Assembly: GCF_001189965.1 (NCBI RefSeq)
Contig: NZ_LFLU01000006.1
Location: forward strand, 124,001 to 188,000
DNA: 64,000 nucleotides
Source: Herbaspirillum rhizosphaerae
Lineage (GTDB): Bacteria > Pseudomonadota > Gammaproteobacteria > Burkholderiales > Burkholderiaceae_D
Reading direction: 5' to 3'
Position numbers and translations under genes: made by a program. Under the pieces are notes generated by a model that was given only the letters and a program-made list of their open reading frames with translations, was not told where the DNA came from and made no database searches. Below, in pieces: positions 7,858-16,497 of the stretch (positions are counted from its first letter, which is position 1; each line of letters opens with the position of its first letter).

Positions 7858-9429
7858 CTAATCGATTTCCCCCTCAAGACTGATACTTTCAAAATCCGAA
7901 ATCAGCACGTCAAGGCGAACATGCCGGCGCCCTGTTGCCGGCAGTGCAAAGGCCTTGGTTTTCCAGGTCTCGTTTTCTCCGAGCTGCGTTTCTTCTTCCA
8001 ACGCTTCCAAGCCCTGTTGAGGCGAAGAAAATTTCAGTACGACTTCTTTGGCTTTCAGCGGGGCTCCTTCGCCGTCAGCGAGAAATACCTGAGCTTCGAC
8101 CTGATTGCTGCCTCGCGCAACCAGCGTCACATCCGCCATCGCTTCCGCCGTGTGAATATGAATGTGCGAGGCGGTCGCGCGGGATGGCGCCAGCGCACGT
8201 GGCGGCGGCGTGAAACGCCATGTAGTAGCGGCTGCGAGAATCAGAAGCACCAACATGATCTCGACTGCAATAAGCTTTCTCATCGCACGGGCAGCACGAT
8301 GATCCCCCTGTTCCACACGCACCGTCAAACCGTATCTGTTGAAGGCGGCAACCGCAAGAAGGCCCGACAGCAGAGCAAGTTTGACGCACAGGATTCTTCC
8401 GTAATCGCTCAGCCACAATTCATTCAGGTGTCGCAACTGAAGCGTCGTCAGCACGATGCCGCTCACCAGCAACGCCGCCAGTACCCGGGGAATGGCGCGC
8501 GAAAACTTTCGCAAGATCTGCGGCCCCTGCGTTTTTCCAAGCGCCGACATCAAAGGCAGCAACGAACCGATCCACAGGCAAATCGCAACGGCATGCAAAA
8601 ATACCGTTGGACGCGCCAGCCAGGTCGGCGGCGCCGAGGCGGCGTGTCCGCTGGAGGCCAGCGCGGCACCCAGCAGCAGCAATGCGGCAACGCTCGCTCC
8701 TGGCCCGATCTGCTTTTTGATGTTCCCGGCACAGCCGACGAGCGACGCCGCCAGCATCAGAGCAGCCGTCGTCCCGTAAGTCGTACCCAAACTGGTTTTC
8801 CACGGCGCCCAGGAGAGCAACTGATCCCACGATGCCGAGAGCGCATCGAGACCGTGCGTGCCGACGGCTACCGGCAGCAATAGCCAACTGGAGAAGATAA
8901 GTGCATTGATCCATCTCGGCGGCGCATCTGTCTCGACAGAGAAAAAAGCGCGAAAGGCAACGCCGCCGATACCGAGAAACAAGCACACATACAAAGCAAA
9001 TCGAGACAACCAGATGATGGCAACGAGCATGGGAGACGAAGCCGACAAGACCGGTTTCACCTCGGAAGACGGAGACCCGAGCGAGTAGCTTAATGCTCCC
9101 CCCACCGGATGGCCATCTGCCGAAATAACCCGCCAGCTCAACAGATAGGTGCCGACGACTTCTGTTTTGGGGAGAGCGATTTTCAGTCCGTCAGGAATGA
9201 CGGCGATCTGGCTTAATGGTTTGATGGAGCCGTCCGGAAACACCAGCTTGAACACCAACGGCGCCACCGGCTCGTTGAACCGCAACACGACATCTGCGGG
9301 CCCCGCGCTGAGAACGCTGGCGTCAGACGGCTGAGAGTCGATGAGCGATGCATGCGCGAATGCCGCGACTGAAAAAATCTGCAGAAGGCAGGCAACAAGA
9401 ACCATGAACAGGTATTTCACGCGGCGCAT
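7858..9429 (-). CDS. ycnJ: CopC-CopD fusion copper-resistance/uptake protein (YcnJ type)
   Basis: 523 residues from the ATG at 9429; an upstream ATG at 9480 would add 17 residues before the signal peptide. Domains in order: signal peptide ending AAFA; a CopC beta-barrel that starts with the copper-binding histidine (HASLIDSQPSDASVL) and includes SADGHPVGGALSYSLG; a CopD domain with about eight membrane helices (residues 150-420); and a C-terminal periplasmic YtkA/FixH-like domain. B. subtilis YcnJ has the same architecture and imports copper. The gene follows ycnI, as in the ycn locus. No ycnK-type repressor is present. Confidence 0.9.
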   Translation of the reverse strand: MRRVKYLFMVLVACLLQIFSVAAFAHASLIDSQPSDASVLSAGPADVVLRFNEPVAPLVFKLVFPDGSIKPLSQIAVIPDGLKIALPKTEVVGTYLLSWRVISADGHPVGGALSYSLGSPSSEVKPVLSASSPMLVAIIWLSRFALYVCLFLGIGGVAFRAFFSVETDAPPRWINALIFSSWLLLPVAVGTHGLDALSASWDQLLSWAPWKTSLGTTYGTTAALMLAASLVGCAGNIKKQIGPGASVAALLLLGAALASSGHAASAPPTWLARPTVFLHAVAICLWIGSLLPLMSALGKTQGPQILRKFSRAIPRVLAALLVSGIVLTTLQLRHLNELWLSDYGRILCVKLALLSGLLAVAAFNRYGLTVRVEQGDHRAARAMRKLIAVEIMLVLLILAAATTWRFTPPPRALAPSRATASHIHIHTAEAMADVTLVARGSNQVEAQVFLADGEGAPLKAKEVVLKFSSPQQGLEALEEETQLGENETWKTKAFALPATGRRHVRLDVLISDFESISLEGEID

Positions 9430-9533
9430 ATGTTCCTGAGCGGCTATCCGCCAGGGCTGGCGACTGGAAAGAGCATTCATCGTCTTGGCGCGACGGTCAA
9501 GGAAAACCGCGTTCGTGCATGGTCACAACCGGA

Positions 9534-10055
9534 TCAAGGCTTGGCGACGATCGTCAGTTTGGGAGCAGGATTCTCGGATGGTTCTTTGGTTTCTATCCAG
9601 CGGGATACGCCCTTTTCACACTCCTGCACCACCGGGAAGGAGACGACAGTTCCTGCCGGCAAATCTGTCGTCAGATTCGCCTGAAAGATAAATTCATCGT
9701 AGTAAGCATCCGGCAAATTGCCGGTCCAGGATATCTCGCGAACTCCCGATGTCACTTGCGCACCATGCAAGGAATAGGACTTGGCATAATTGCCTTCGAC
9801 GAGTTCCAGCTTCCAGCCGGCCTTCGGTTGCGGCTTGACGGAAATCACGCCGGCCGGAATCTGAATGCGAATCCTGGTGGTGGGCGAGCCTTTGCATCCG
9901 TGAGGCACCTTGAAGACCGCTTTGTAGTAGCTGCCGGCAACGGCTTGCTTCGTTTCCAACGTGACGTGCGCGAATGCGGACGGCGCAACAATAGACGCAC
10001 CAACAGCGGCACCAATAGCGGCGAGCAGGAAGACATTCAAACGTGGGAAGCGCAT
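9534..10055 (-). CDS. ycnI: YcnI family (DUF1775) copper-binding exported protein
   Basis: 173 residues from the ATG at 10055, chosen because MRFPRLNVFLLAAIGAAVG is a signal peptide and a GAGG ribosome site precedes it; a longer frame from 10130 adds an unlikely cytoplasmic leader. After cleavage (PSAFA) the mature protein starts with HVTLETKQAVAGSYYKAVFK, the YcnI hallmark, where the first histidine is a copper ligand in studied members. Conserved tryptophans follow (KAGWKLEL, EISWTGNLPDAYYDEF). Unlike B. subtilis YcnI there is no C-terminal membrane anchor. Upstream of and co-directional with the CopC-CopD gene. Confidence 0.88.
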   Translation of the reverse strand: MRFPRLNVFLLAAIGAAVGASIVAPSAFAHVTLETKQAVAGSYYKAVFKVPHGCKGSPTTRIRIQIPAGVISVKPQPKAGWKLELVEGNYAKSYSLHGAQVTSGVREISWTGNLPDAYYDEFIFQANLTTDLPAGTVVSFPVVQECEKGVSRWIETKEPSENPAPKLTIVAKP

Positions 10056-10405
10056 CACAAAGAACCTCGATGAAAACAAGCAGTCGGAACAGCGTTCTGG
10101 AATGGGGAGACATGACGCATTGCGCGTCAATCAGGTATCAAATCAGGCATCGAAAGATGTTATCAGCTTATCGCTTTCTCAAACTTGCAACAGACTGACA
10201 TATCGGGTTTCAGGGGTGCGACACATTGTCGCACCTATGCCGACAATTGCGTATTGACCGTCTTCATGACAGTGGCCCCAGCGTTCGCTGGGACGACAGT
10301 TTTAGGAAAATGGGCTTAACCGAACGGCATTACCCGTTCATACCGGGCTTTTTTGTCCTCTCACCGATCGGACAGAATATTTCAAGGGGAAATATCCTTA
10401 CCCGC
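10056..10405. other. Intergenic stretch between ycnI and a hypothetical gene
   Basis: 350 bases without a supported gene. It contains a dyad TGACGC-attgc-GCGTCA at 10113-10129, 58 bases upstream of the ycnI start and a candidate operator, and a palindrome CCCAGCGTTCGCTGGG at 10277-10292 that looks like a dispersed REP-type unit. Nothing else was recognised. Confidence 0.5.
10277..10292. repeat. REP-like 16-bp palindrome CCCAGCGTTCGCTGGG
   Basis: A perfect palindrome flanked by GTGGC on the left and ACGACAG on the right. Similar units with the same core are scattered in many proteobacterial genomes, as far as I recall. Only one copy is present in this window, so its status as a repeat cannot be shown here. 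Confidence 0.4.
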
Positions 10406-10849
10406 TCAATGCCCGCGCAGAATCGCTTTCAGGAAAAGCTTGAGATCCTTTTCCAGATCCACGCCGAAGTCTTGCCTGGCCACACCGCGGATTACCAGCG
10501 GCTCCAGCAACGGCTCGCTTGCGCCTGCGGTCCGGACGGCGCCGCCCAATGCGTCGAATTTGATGGAATAGACATAATCGGGATTCGTTGCGAGATCGGG
10601 ATTGTTCGCATGGCGCCGGACACGGAAGCTCAGGCTCAGGTACTCCGGCTTGCGGCTGTCTTCGCTCAATTCTTCAGACCACCAGCCCGCAGCCTGCAAT
10701 TCGGCCCGCAACGCGGCGACCGTGTTCTTCACCGCATCCACCGCTCTGGAAGTGATGATGTCGAAATCCTCCAGCGCCTGCCTGGCGTCATCCTCTGCCG
10801 CTTGCCTCTCCAACGCGATCTCGCGTATCGCCTCGTCAAGTATTCCCAT
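10406..10849 (-). CDS. Conserved hypothetical cytoplasmic protein
   Basis: 147 residues, no signal peptide or membrane segment. The N-terminal third (IREIALERQAAEDDARQALE and onward) is charged and helical, probably a coiled coil. The middle (PEYLSLSFRVRRHANNPD) and the C-terminus (FGVDLEKDLKLFLKAILR) look folded. I do not recognise a family. It stands alone between ycnI and the AraC regulator, both on the same strand. The start at 10849 follows AAAGACGAACC, a modest ribosome site. Confidence 0.65.
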   Translation of the reverse strand: MGILDEAIREIALERQAAEDDARQALEDFDIITSRAVDAVKNTVAALRAELQAAGWWSEELSEDSRKPEYLSLSFRVRRHANNPDLATNPDYVYSIKFDALGGAVRTAGASEPLLEPLVIRGVARQDFGVDLEKDLKLFLKAILRGH

Positions 10850-10932
10850 GGTTCGTCTTTCATTTCATCGAAGAGAGGATGGTAGCCGACAAGCGCAGGA
10901 AACCCACGAAAAAATTGCCGGACAAGGGCCCC

Positions 10933-11916
10933 CTAGTGGCCACCGATAGCGCTTGCAATCGGCTGAGGATTGCCGCCGGCGTCATTGATGGCCGGCGCCA
11001 TGTTCGGGACAGACGCTCCGCGGCCATACTCTCGCGGCGAACACGCCATGACTCTTTTGAACGCCTTGCCGAAAGCGCTTTCGGACTCATAGCCAAGCGA
11101 CGAAGCGATGGCCGCAGTCGATTCGCGCGAATTCTTCAGCCGGTCGCCGGCCAGCAACATGCGCCAGCGCGTCAGGTATTCCATGGGCGTGGCGCCGACC
11201 GTCTGCTTGAAACGCAGCGCAAAGACCGACCTCGACATGCCGACATGTCCTGCAAGTTTTTGCAAGGTCCAGCCGTGCCCGGGGTCGTCATGCATGCATC
11301 GGATGGCCGCGCCCATCTGCTTGTCGGCGAGCGCAAACAGCCAGCCGACGCCTTCCGTCGCCTCATCCGCGAGGTGCAGCCGCAAGGCCTGCACCAGCAT
11401 CATGTAGGCGAGTTGCTGCGTGATGAGCGAGCCGCCCGGCTGCGGGTCGCGCACTTCTTGCGCCATGCGCTCCAGCGACCAGCGCATGGCGGCCTTGTCG
11501 GACTCTTTTCGGATATGCACGACGGGCGCCAGCGAGCTCAGCAAAAAATCCGCGTGGCTGCCCGTCAGGATGAAGTGGCCGCCGACCAGATAACAGCCGC
11601 CTTCCGTCCTGACGGCAACTTGCCCGTCCGTTTTGATCCGCTCGCGCAGCGCGAAAAAATCGACCGGCGTCGCCGACAGGTCGGTCGCCAGCCGGAACGG
11701 CGGCCCGGGCGGCAACAGATAGCAGTCGCCCGCAGTCAACAGTATTTCCCCGGCAATCCCCTCCACGGACAAGCAGCATTGCCCGGAAACCACGGCGTAG
11801 CACTTGATGCCTTCATGTTCGGGCCACTGAATCGCCATGTTGCCGGGGATCTGAAACCCGCCTGCCACATAACTTCGCGCCTTGAACAGCGACAACACCT
11901 CTGAGAGCGGATCCAT
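10933..11916 (-). CDS. AraC family transcriptional regulator with cupin sensor domain
   Basis: 327 residues from the ATG at 11916 (MDPLSEVLSLFKARSY); a longer frame to 12018 would occupy the divergent promoter. The N-terminal half is a cupin-type effector domain (GIKCYAVVSGQCCLSVEG, LLTAGDCYLLPPG). The C-terminal half has two helix-turn-helix motifs (WTLQKLAGHVGMSRSVFALRF, and TAAIASSLGYESESAFGKAF followed by SPREY), typical of AraC/XylS activators. Divergent from the epimerase gene 122 bases away, its likely target, as in many AraC-dehydrogenase pairs. Confidence 0.92.
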   Translation of the reverse strand: MDPLSEVLSLFKARSYVAGGFQIPGNMAIQWPEHEGIKCYAVVSGQCCLSVEGIAGEILLTAGDCYLLPPGPPFRLATDLSATPVDFFALRERIKTDGQVAVRTEGGCYLVGGHFILTGSHADFLLSSLAPVVHIRKESDKAAMRWSLERMAQEVRDPQPGGSLITQQLAYMMLVQALRLHLADEATEGVGWLFALADKQMGAAIRCMHDDPGHGWTLQKLAGHVGMSRSVFALRFKQTVGATPMEYLTRWRMLLAGDRLKNSRESTAAIASSLGYESESAFGKAFKRVMACSPREYGRGASVPNMAPAINDAGGNPQPIASAIGGH

Positions 11917-12038
11917 AAGCCTCCGGACGATTGAGCCAATAATGCGGACTTTATCGCATTGATGGTATCGATTCAAGCGCTTATATTGAGCCTCATCGGA
12001 CTGTCTCAGCGTCCTCAACTAAAGCAAAGGCGTTCATC

Positions 12039-12932
12039 ATGCGTATTTTTATCACCGGCGCGACCGGTTTCATCGGCTCGGCCATCGTGGCGGAAGTCAT
12101 CAAGGCAGGCCATCAGGTGCTTGGCCTGACACGTTCGGAAACCGGCGCGCAATCGCTGCTCGCGGCCGGGGCCGAAGTCTTTCGCGGCGACCTGCAAGAC
12201 CTGGACAGTCTGCGCCGCGGCGCGGCCATGTCGGACGGCGTCATTCACACCGCCTTCAATCACGATTTCTCGCAGTTCGTCGCGAATTGCGAAGCCGACC
12301 GGCAAGCCATTGAAGCACTGGGATCGGCGCTCGCCGGCTCGGATCGTCCGCTGCTCATCACCTCCGGCACCGGCATAGGCGCTATCGCCCCGGGCCGCCC
12401 CGCGACCGAAGAAAATTTCAATGCCAACCATCCGAATCCGCGCAAGGCATCGGAGCTGGCAGGCGTCACCGTCGCAGAGCGCGGCGTCAATGTATCGGTC
12501 GTGCGCTTGCCGCAGGTCCACGATACGCGCAAGCAAGGCCTGATCAGCCCGCTCATCGAGATGGCGCGCGCGAAAGGCGTCTCGGCCTATGTCGGCGACG
12601 GCCAGAACCGCTGGCCGGCGGCGCATGTCAGCGACGTCGCCCGGCTTTATCGGTTGGCGTTGGAGCGGCGGCAAGCAGGCAGCCGATACCATGCCGTCGC
12701 CGAAGAAGGAATTGCGCTTCGGACCATCGCCGAAATCATCGGCAAAGGATTGAATATCCCGGCGGTCAGCCTCTCGTCCGAGGAAGCGCTCGCGCATTTC
12801 GGCTGGCTCGGCGATTTTGTCGGACGCGACCTGCCCGCCTCAGGCGCGCAAACAAGGGAATGGCTGGACTGGCATCCGACCGGGCCGGGATTGATTGCGG
12901 ATCTCGAACAGATGAAATACTTCGAAAACTGA
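12039..12932 (+). CDS. NAD(P)-dependent epimerase/dehydratase family oxidoreductase (extended SDR)
   Basis: 297 residues with the N-terminal Rossmann motif MRIFITGATGFIGSAIVAEV, in which TGATGFIG is the extended-SDR signature that binds NAD(P). The protein follows the YwnB/NmrA-like group that lacks the classical YxxxK pair: the usual position reads NPNPRKASE instead. The C-terminal part (RWPAAHVSDVARLYRLALER) is typical of these single-domain reductases. Substrate unknown. A good ribosome site (AAAGGCGTTCATC) precedes the ATG. Probably regulated by the divergent AraC protein. Confidence 0.88.
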   Translation: MRIFITGATGFIGSAIVAEVIKAGHQVLGLTRSETGAQSLLAAGAEVFRGDLQDLDSLRRGAAMSDGVIHTAFNHDFSQFVANCEADRQAIEALGSALAGSDRPLLITSGTGIGAIAPGRPATEENFNANHPNPRKASELAGVTVAERGVNVSVVRLPQVHDTRKQGLISPLIEMARAKGVSAYVGDGQNRWPAAHVSDVARLYRLALERRQAGSRYHAVAEEGIALRTIAEIIGKGLNIPAVSLSSEEALAHFGWLGDFVGRDLPASGAQTREWLDWHPTGPGLIADLEQMKYFEN

Positions 12933-12947
12933 TCGTTACGGAACATG

Positions 12948-12979
12948 ATGACGCCATGGGCTTACTGCTCAGGCGTCAT
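12948..12979. terminator. Hairpin between convergent genes, possible terminator
   Basis: ATGACGCC and GGCGTCAT form an 8-bp perfect stem with a 16-base loop, between the ends of the convergent epimerase and DsbA-like genes. No clear T tract follows on either strand, so its role as an intrinsic terminator is uncertain. Confidence 0.45.
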
Positions 12980-12988
12980 TCGTCACAG

Positions 12989-13645
12989 TTACTCGCTATC
13001 CTCACCCGCCATGATCGCCCGCAGCTGCTCTTCAAACACTTCCGGCGGCTGGCCTCCCGAGATCAGGTAGCGATCATTCACAACGACAGCCGGCACGCTG
13101 CTGATGCCGCGTTGCGCCCACAGCACCTCTTCTTCCTTCACTTCCTGCGCGAAACGATCCGATGCCAGCACTGCGCCTGCTTCGGCGCCGTCCAGGCCGG
13201 CCTTAACGGCGAGCGCCGCCAGTACGTCCCTGTCCGCGATGTTCTTGCCGTCGGTGAAATACGCTTCGAGCAGGATCAGCTTGAGCGCCGGCTGGACATT
13301 CTTTTCTTTCGCCCACGCAAGCAGGCGATGCGCGTCGAAACTGTTGTAGACGCGACTGGCGTCGTCACGATTCATGGTGAAGCCGACGGCAGCAGCCCGG
13401 GCACGGATCTGCTCGCGGTTGGCGCGCGCCTGGTCGGCGCTGATGTTGTATTTCGCGGTGATGTATTCAAGCTGAACCTCACCGGCTGCGTTCAAGCCGG
13501 GATTGAGCTCGAAGGGATGCATGGTGAGATCGACCTGCGTGTCCGGGCCGATGCGTTCCAGCGCGGTATTCAGACCCGCCAGCCCGATCGCGCACCAGGG
13601 GCACACGATGTCGGAGACGAAATCGATTTTCAAAGCCTTATTCAT
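12989..13645 (-). CDS. DsbA family oxidoreductase, FrnE type
   Basis: 218 residues, no signal peptide, with the thioredoxin-fold active site CPWC at residues 15-18 (DFVSDIVCPWCAIG). The cis-proline region reads ISSVPAVVVNDRYLISGGQP. This combination, the length and the cytoplasmic location match the FrnE/2-hydroxychromene-2-carboxylate isomerase-like branch of DsbA proteins, which is linked to oxidative-stress tolerance and polyketide metabolism in other bacteria. It ends 57 bases from the convergent epimerase gene. No partner gene is evident. Confidence 0.9.
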   Translation of the reverse strand: MNKALKIDFVSDIVCPWCAIGLAGLNTALERIGPDTQVDLTMHPFELNPGLNAAGEVQLEYITAKYNISADQARANREQIRARAAAVGFTMNRDDASRVYNSFDAHRLLAWAKEKNVQPALKLILLEAYFTDGKNIADRDVLAALAVKAGLDGAEAGAVLASDRFAQEVKEEEVLWAQRGISSVPAVVVNDRYLISGGQPPEVFEEQLRAIMAGEDSE

Positions 13646-13697
13646 GTCAATACCTCATGACGTGGCACCTGTGGTCAGGTGGTGTGAACAGATGAGT

Positions 13698-13722
13698 GGG
13701 ATTCCATCGGAACCGGAATCCC
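13698..13722. terminator. Hairpin GGGATTCC/GGAATCCC upstream of the DsbA-like gene
   Basis: An 8-bp perfect stem with a 9-base loop in the 172-base space between the MetQ-like gene and the DsbA-like gene. No T tract is seen. It may be a terminator, or an operator for the DsbA-like gene whose start lies 53 bases away. Confidence 0.35.
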
Positions 13723-13817
13723 GGGCCTGCACATGATAAGACTTTCTCTGCCGGTCTGCCGGAGGCTGGGACGAGATACGCATCCCCGCCCCGAATGACC
13801 AGCTTGCGCTGATGCGA

Positions 13818-14639
13818 TCACCAGGCCGCCACAATTCCGCCCTTGAATTCCCCCTCGATAAATTTCTTCACTTCATCCGACTGGTAAGCCTTCACCAGCT
13901 TGGGCAACCAGACCTGGTCACGGTCTTTTTCGCGTACGGCGATCAGGCATGCGTAAGGACTCTCGCCACCCTCCACCGCCAAGCTGTCGCGCACCGGATG
14001 CAGGCCTGCCTTCGCCGCATAGTCGGCATTCACCGCCGACGCATCCAGATCGTCCAGCGTGCGCGGCAGCTGCGCCGCGTCGATCTCGATGAACTTCCAC
14101 TTCTTCGGATTTTCAACGATATCGATAGGCGTCGCGTTCACTCCCGTCAACGGATCAATCCCTGCACGCAGCTTGACCACACCCTGCTTCTGCAATAGCA
14201 GCAGGACGCGGCTTTCATTGGCGGGGTCATTCGGGATGCCGATCCTGGCGCCGGCCGGGATGTCGTTCAGGCTGCGATACTTCTTCGAGTAAATCGCCAT
14301 CGGTCCGATGAACGTGCGCCCGGTCCCGTACAGCTTGTAACCCCGCGTCTTGATCTGCGCGTTCAGGAAGGGACGATGCTGGAAGCTGTTGGCATCCAGT
14401 TCGCCGGCATCCAGCGCGGCATCGGGCTGGATGTAATCGTTGAACTCGACGATCTGGATCTTGTAGCCGGGATTGCTGCACTCGAAGACCCGTTTGACCA
14501 CTTCAAAAATCTGCGCATGCGGGCCGCTGGTGACGCCGACCTTCAATGTCTTATCCTGCGCCGCGGCCGTCGCGGCAACACCGGCTGCAACACTCGTCAA
14601 CAACAAGCCCGCCAGCAGACGGGTAAAAAATCGCGCCAT
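13818..14639 (-). CDS. MetQ/NlpA family periplasmic binding protein without a lipobox
   Basis: 273 residues of the NlpA/MetQ methionine-binding family: LKVGVTSGPHAQIFEVVKRV near the N-terminus, then VEFNDYIQPDAALDAGELDANSFQHRPFL (residues about 63-91), the strongest family block. Most relatives are lipoproteins, but this signal peptide has no cysteine and should be cut at AAA-QD, so the protein is probably soluble in the periplasm. No MetN ATPase or MetI permease lies nearby. It is the last gene of the minus-strand sulfur locus, 128 bases after the ATPase gene, which fits uptake of a sulfur compound through a transporter encoded elsewhere. Confidence 0.9.
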   Translation of the reverse strand: MARFFTRLLAGLLLTSVAAGVAATAAAQDKTLKVGVTSGPHAQIFEVVKRVFECSNPGYKIQIVEFNDYIQPDAALDAGELDANSFQHRPFLNAQIKTRGYKLYGTGRTFIGPMAIYSKKYRSLNDIPAGARIGIPNDPANESRVLLLLQKQGVVKLRAGIDPLTGVNATPIDIVENPKKWKFIEIDAAQLPRTLDDLDASAVNADYAAKAGLHPVRDSLAVEGGESPYACLIAVREKDRDQVWLPKLVKAYQSDEVKKFIEGEFKGGIVAAW

Positions 14640-14767
14640 GAATCATCCTCAAATAGCGCTAATTTATCTGCCGTCGGCGGCGAACAAAACGAATCTTTTG
14701 TTGCTTGAATATTTGCTTTTTGGTGACCGCAATATCGGGCAGAGATCAGACGGTGATCCGGCAGAAA

Positions 14768-16474
14768 TCAGGCGATCAGCAATTCGCGCGGTTCCCCCGC
14801 AACCTGGCGGCGCGCGGCTGCGGAAGGCACCGCCGCAATCAGCGAACGCGTGTAGTCGTGCTGCGGCCTCTGCCAGATGCTGTTGTGGTCGCCGGACTCG
14901 ACAATGCGTCCGCCGTTCATCACCAGCACCTTGTCGGCGATGTAGCGCACCACCGACAGATCGTGCGATATGAAAAGATAGGACAAACCGAACTCGCGCT
15001 TGAGGTCCACCAGCAAATTCAGTATCTGCGCCTGCACCGAGACGTCGAGCGCCGACACCGGTTCGTCGCAGATCACCAGCGCCGGCTTGAGCACCAATGC
15101 CCGCGCGATGCCGATGCGCTGCCGCTGACCTCCGGAAAACTGATGTGGATAGCTGCGCAAGGCGCGCTGCGGCAAGCCGACCAGATCGACGATCTGCTCG
15201 ATGCGGCGGCGGCGTTCCGCCTTGTCCTTGACGTCGTGGATCACCAGCGCTGCATCGAGAATCTCGGCCACCGTGTGGCGCGGATTGAGCGAGGCATACG
15301 GATCCTGGAAAATCATCTGCACACGGCGACGGTAAGGACGCAGCCGCGCGCCATTGAGCTGCGCGATGTCGTCGCCGTCCAGCAGGATTTTCCCGGCGCT
15401 GGATTCAACCAGGCGCACGATGGTCTTCGACAGCGTCGACTTGCCGCAACCGGACTCCCCCACCAGGCCGACCGACTCGCCCGGCGCCACGTCGAAGGAA
15501 ACACCCTTCACGGCATGCACGACGCCGTTGCGCGAACGGTAATGTGTGTGCACGTCCTGCAAGGACAGCAAGGGTTTCGCGGCGGTGGAAACCGGCGGCA
15601 AAGGCAGCGCATGCTCGCGGCCGGACAGCGTGAAGATGCGCTCGTCGCCCTTTTTCTCCGTACGAATCTCGGGCAGGCGGCCGTCGCGATAGTGATAGTT
15701 CTGCGCCATCTGCAAGGAGGCACCCAGCAAGCCTTGCGTATATGGATGGCGCGGACGATCGAACAGGATCTCGCTGCGCGCTTCCTCGATTTTCTTGCCG
15801 CCGTACATGACGACGACGCGGTCAGCCCATTGTTCGACCACCGCCAGATCGTGCGTGATCAGCAGCACGGCCATCGACAGCTCGCGGCGCAACTGATCGA
15901 GCAGCTCCAGAATCTGCGCCTGGATCGTCACGTCCAGCGCCGTGGTCGGTTCGTCCGCCACCAGCAGACGCGGCCGACAAGCCACCGCCATGGCGATCAT
16001 GACGCGCTGGCGCTGGCCGCCGGACAGGTTGTGCGGATAATCGTTGAAGCGGCGCTGCGGCTCGGGAATACGCACCAGTTCCAGCAGCTCGATGGCGCGC
16101 ACCCTGGCGGCCTGCGCCGACAGCGGCTGGTGCAGGCGGATGGCTTCGACCACCTGCCGGCCGATGGTCAGCACCGGGTTCAATGATGTCATCGGCTCCT
16201 GGAAGATCATCGAGATCGCGTTGCCGCGCAGCGCGCAGATTTCTTCTTCCGGCAGCGTCTGCAGATCGCGGCCTTCAAACACGATGCTGCCCGATACGCG
16301 CGCGCTGTCGGGCAACAGGCGCAACAGCGACAACGCCGTGGTCGACTTGCCGCAACCGGATTCGCCGACCAGCGCCAGCGTCTCGCCGGCGTCAATGCCG
16401 AGGCTGAGACTCTTGACGGCATCGTGACCGGGAAAGGACACGCTGAGGTTGCGGATGTCGAGGATCTGGCTCAT
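14768..16474 (-). CDS. Double ABC-transporter ATPase, peptide/nickel type (DppD-DppF fused)
   Basis: 568 residues with two complete ABC domains. The first has Walker [10 protein letters not shown] at residues 37-45, signature LSGGQRQRV and Walker B LLVADEP. The second, from about residue 300, repeats [24 protein letters not shown] and LVICDEP. Both have the C-terminal oligopeptide-transporter extension (HPYTQGLL in the first, HDYTRSLI in the second). The protein should power the two permeases encoded upstream (18433-20329). Starts 24 bases after the monooxygenase stop. GsiA-like single-chain ATPases have the same organisation. Confidence 0.93.
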   Translation of the reverse strand: MSQILDIRNLSVSFPGHDAVKSLSLGIDAGETLALVGESGCGKSTTALSLLRLLPDSARVSGSIVFEGRDLQTLPEEEICALRGNAISMIFQEPMTSLNPVLTIGRQVVEAIRLHQPLSAQAARVRAIELLELVRIPEPQRRFNDYPHNLSGGQRQRVMIAMAVACRPRLLVADEPTTALDVTIQAQILELLDQLRRELSMAVLLITHDLAVVEQWADRVVVMYGGKKIEEARSEILFDRPRHPYTQGLLGASLQMAQNYHYRDGRLPEIRTEKKGDERIFTLSGREHALPLPPVSTAAKPLLSLQDVHTHYRSRNGVVHAVKGVSFDVAPGESVGLVGESGCGKSTLSKTIVRLVESSAGKILLDGDDIAQLNGARLRPYRRRVQMIFQDPYASLNPRHTVAEILDAALVIHDVKDKAERRRRIEQIVDLVGLPQRALRSYPHQFSGGQRQRIGIARALVLKPALVICDEPVSALDVSVQAQILNLLVDLKREFGLSYLFISHDLSVVRYIADKVLVMNGGRIVESGDHNSIWQRPQHDYTRSLIAAVPSAAARRQVAGEPRELLIA

Positions 16475-16497
16475 GGTGATCTTTCTGTGGTCAGTGC

